53,730 nucleotides of DNA, taken from assembly GCA_031254895.1 (NCBI GenBank), contig JAIRTO010000142.1, positions 1 to 53,730 on the forward strand, written 5' to 3'. The DNA is from Deltaproteobacteria bacterium. Its GTDB lineage: Bacteria > Desulfobacterota > Desulfarculia > Adiutricales > Adiutricaceae. The position numbers and the translations under genes are program-made. Below are positions 53,288-53,730 of this stretch, one piece after another (the first letter of the stretch is position 1; each line of letters starts with the position of its first letter). The notes beneath the pieces are model-generated. The model searched no databases. It had not been told where the DNA came from and worked only from the letters and a program-made list of their open reading frames with translations.

Positions 53288-53592
53288 ATTGCTCGAAGGA
53301 TCCGGACGAAAGGATGAATTTCCGGGAGCCGAAAAAAAGCGCGAGGCGGGAAGAGCAGGAAGAGCAGAACTATGGCGGGTGTTTTTGGTTTGGCGAGGTC
53401 GGTGCGATGGGTCTTAAAGGAATCATCATTGGTTCCGCCAAGGGAGAACTTGGCGCAATTCTCATGCTTTTGGCGGAACCCTGGCGGATTATCCGGACAA
53501 TGGCATTTAGTCGCTTTTCTGGCGAACCGTCGCGCGCGTAGACAAAAGAACAATTATATCAGACAATTAGGGCGGTTTCGCGCATGAACAGA

Positions 53593-53730
53593 TTAAACTA
53601 AATTCGAGCCCATAAGGGCTTTAAAAGGGTTAAATCCGTATTTGTCCAAGTTGTCCAACAATTTGGCGTTGATTTTAAGGAATTGATTAACTTTATTGGC
53701 AAGAGCCAAAGAACCTGCCGATTCGGAGGG
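53593..53730 (-). CDS. partial gene at the right edge, C-terminal 45 residues
   Basis: The minus-strand frame is open from the window edge to a TAA at 53593-53595. It reads ALANKVNQFLKINAKLLDN followed by LDKYGFNPFKALMG, a well-formed helical pattern. It recalls the C-terminus of P27-type phage terminase small subunits (a helix ending in a GhxP-like turn), but this is a weak impression. The gene continues outside the window. Confidence 0.5.
   Translation of the reverse strand, partial: PSESAGSLALANKVNQFLKINAKLLDNLDKYGFNPFKALMGSNLV

Larger units (their letters stand above)
52588..53592. other. about 1 kb without a convincing gene
   Basis: The open frames on both strands have no domains. Two short tandem repeats lie here. 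The carA promoter is presumably near 52600-52700; no pyrimidine- or arginine-responsive leader was recognised. Confidence 0.4.

Noticed and set aside
52936-53541. Plus-strand gene near the right end
   Set aside because: Reads through a 15-base tandem repeat, no domain and no ribosome site; likely chance frame.

Overview
The window reads as chromosomal DNA of a Gram-negative, motile bacterium, most likely a deltaproteobacterium (Desulfobacterota, Desulfovibrio-like). The reasons are lipopolysaccharide-export genes (lptF, lptG), flagellar rod genes, and HisF and HisH proteins whose motifs (for example SIDADGT in HisF and GVGAAGQAM in HisH) look like the Desulfovibrio versions as I remember them. 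Most genes are GC-rich. The spacers and one island (about 28.3-30.0 kb) are clearly AT-rich. I found no rRNA, tRNA or CRISPR array.

Layout. 0-5.4 kb is an eroded, mobile region: a cut-off DNA methylase start, a Schlafen/AlbA_2-type ATPase gene whose C-terminal half has been tandemly duplicated together with a short-repeat array, an IS4-related transposase, and a gene remnant. 5.6-9.4 kb holds a two-gene unit of unknown function: a multi-spanning membrane protein with a nine-residue repeat, then an Hsp70/actin-fold ATPase that ends in a membrane hairpin instead of a substrate-binding domain. 10.0-15.8 kb is housekeeping on the minus strand: an RRM protein, hisF-hisH, an LPG-synthase-like membrane protein, a class IV aminotransferase, and rpe. 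16.6-22.8 kb is a plus-strand cyclic-di-GMP block: pseudo-receiver-GGDEF, an overlapping PilZ gene, a large protein of unknown function, and a divergent HD-GYP protein. The last two share an N-terminal domain. 23.5-27.6 kb carries a DUF1847 protein, a flavin reductase, a YiiX-like lipoprotein and a DegT aminotransferase. 28.3-29.7 kb is an AT-rich island with an Rpn/PD-(D/E)XK nuclease and the tail of a second copy. 31.3-32.7 kb has flgB-flgC-fliE, without the rest of the basal-body operon. 32.9-36.7 kb is a tightly coupled five-gene minus-strand operon joining a TrpXYZ-type ABC importer to an AzlC/AzlD exporter. 37.5-41.7 kb has lptF-lptG, mltG and ruvX. 42.7-45.4 kb has a plus-strand PHP phosphoesterase, a CDP-alcohol phosphatidyltransferase and a family 2 glycosyltransferase. 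45.6-52.6 kb has a NifA-type sigma-54 activator and carA-carB. The right edge cuts an unidentified minus-strand gene.

A feature of the whole window is that spacer after spacer holds its own unrelated short tandem repeat (periods of 7 to about 18 bases), and some repeats also lie inside genes. The most promising leads are the membrane-protein/Hsp70-like pair, the repeat-driven frame change in the duplicated AlbA_2 ATPase, the domain shared by the two cyclic-di-GMP block proteins, and the importer-exporter operon.
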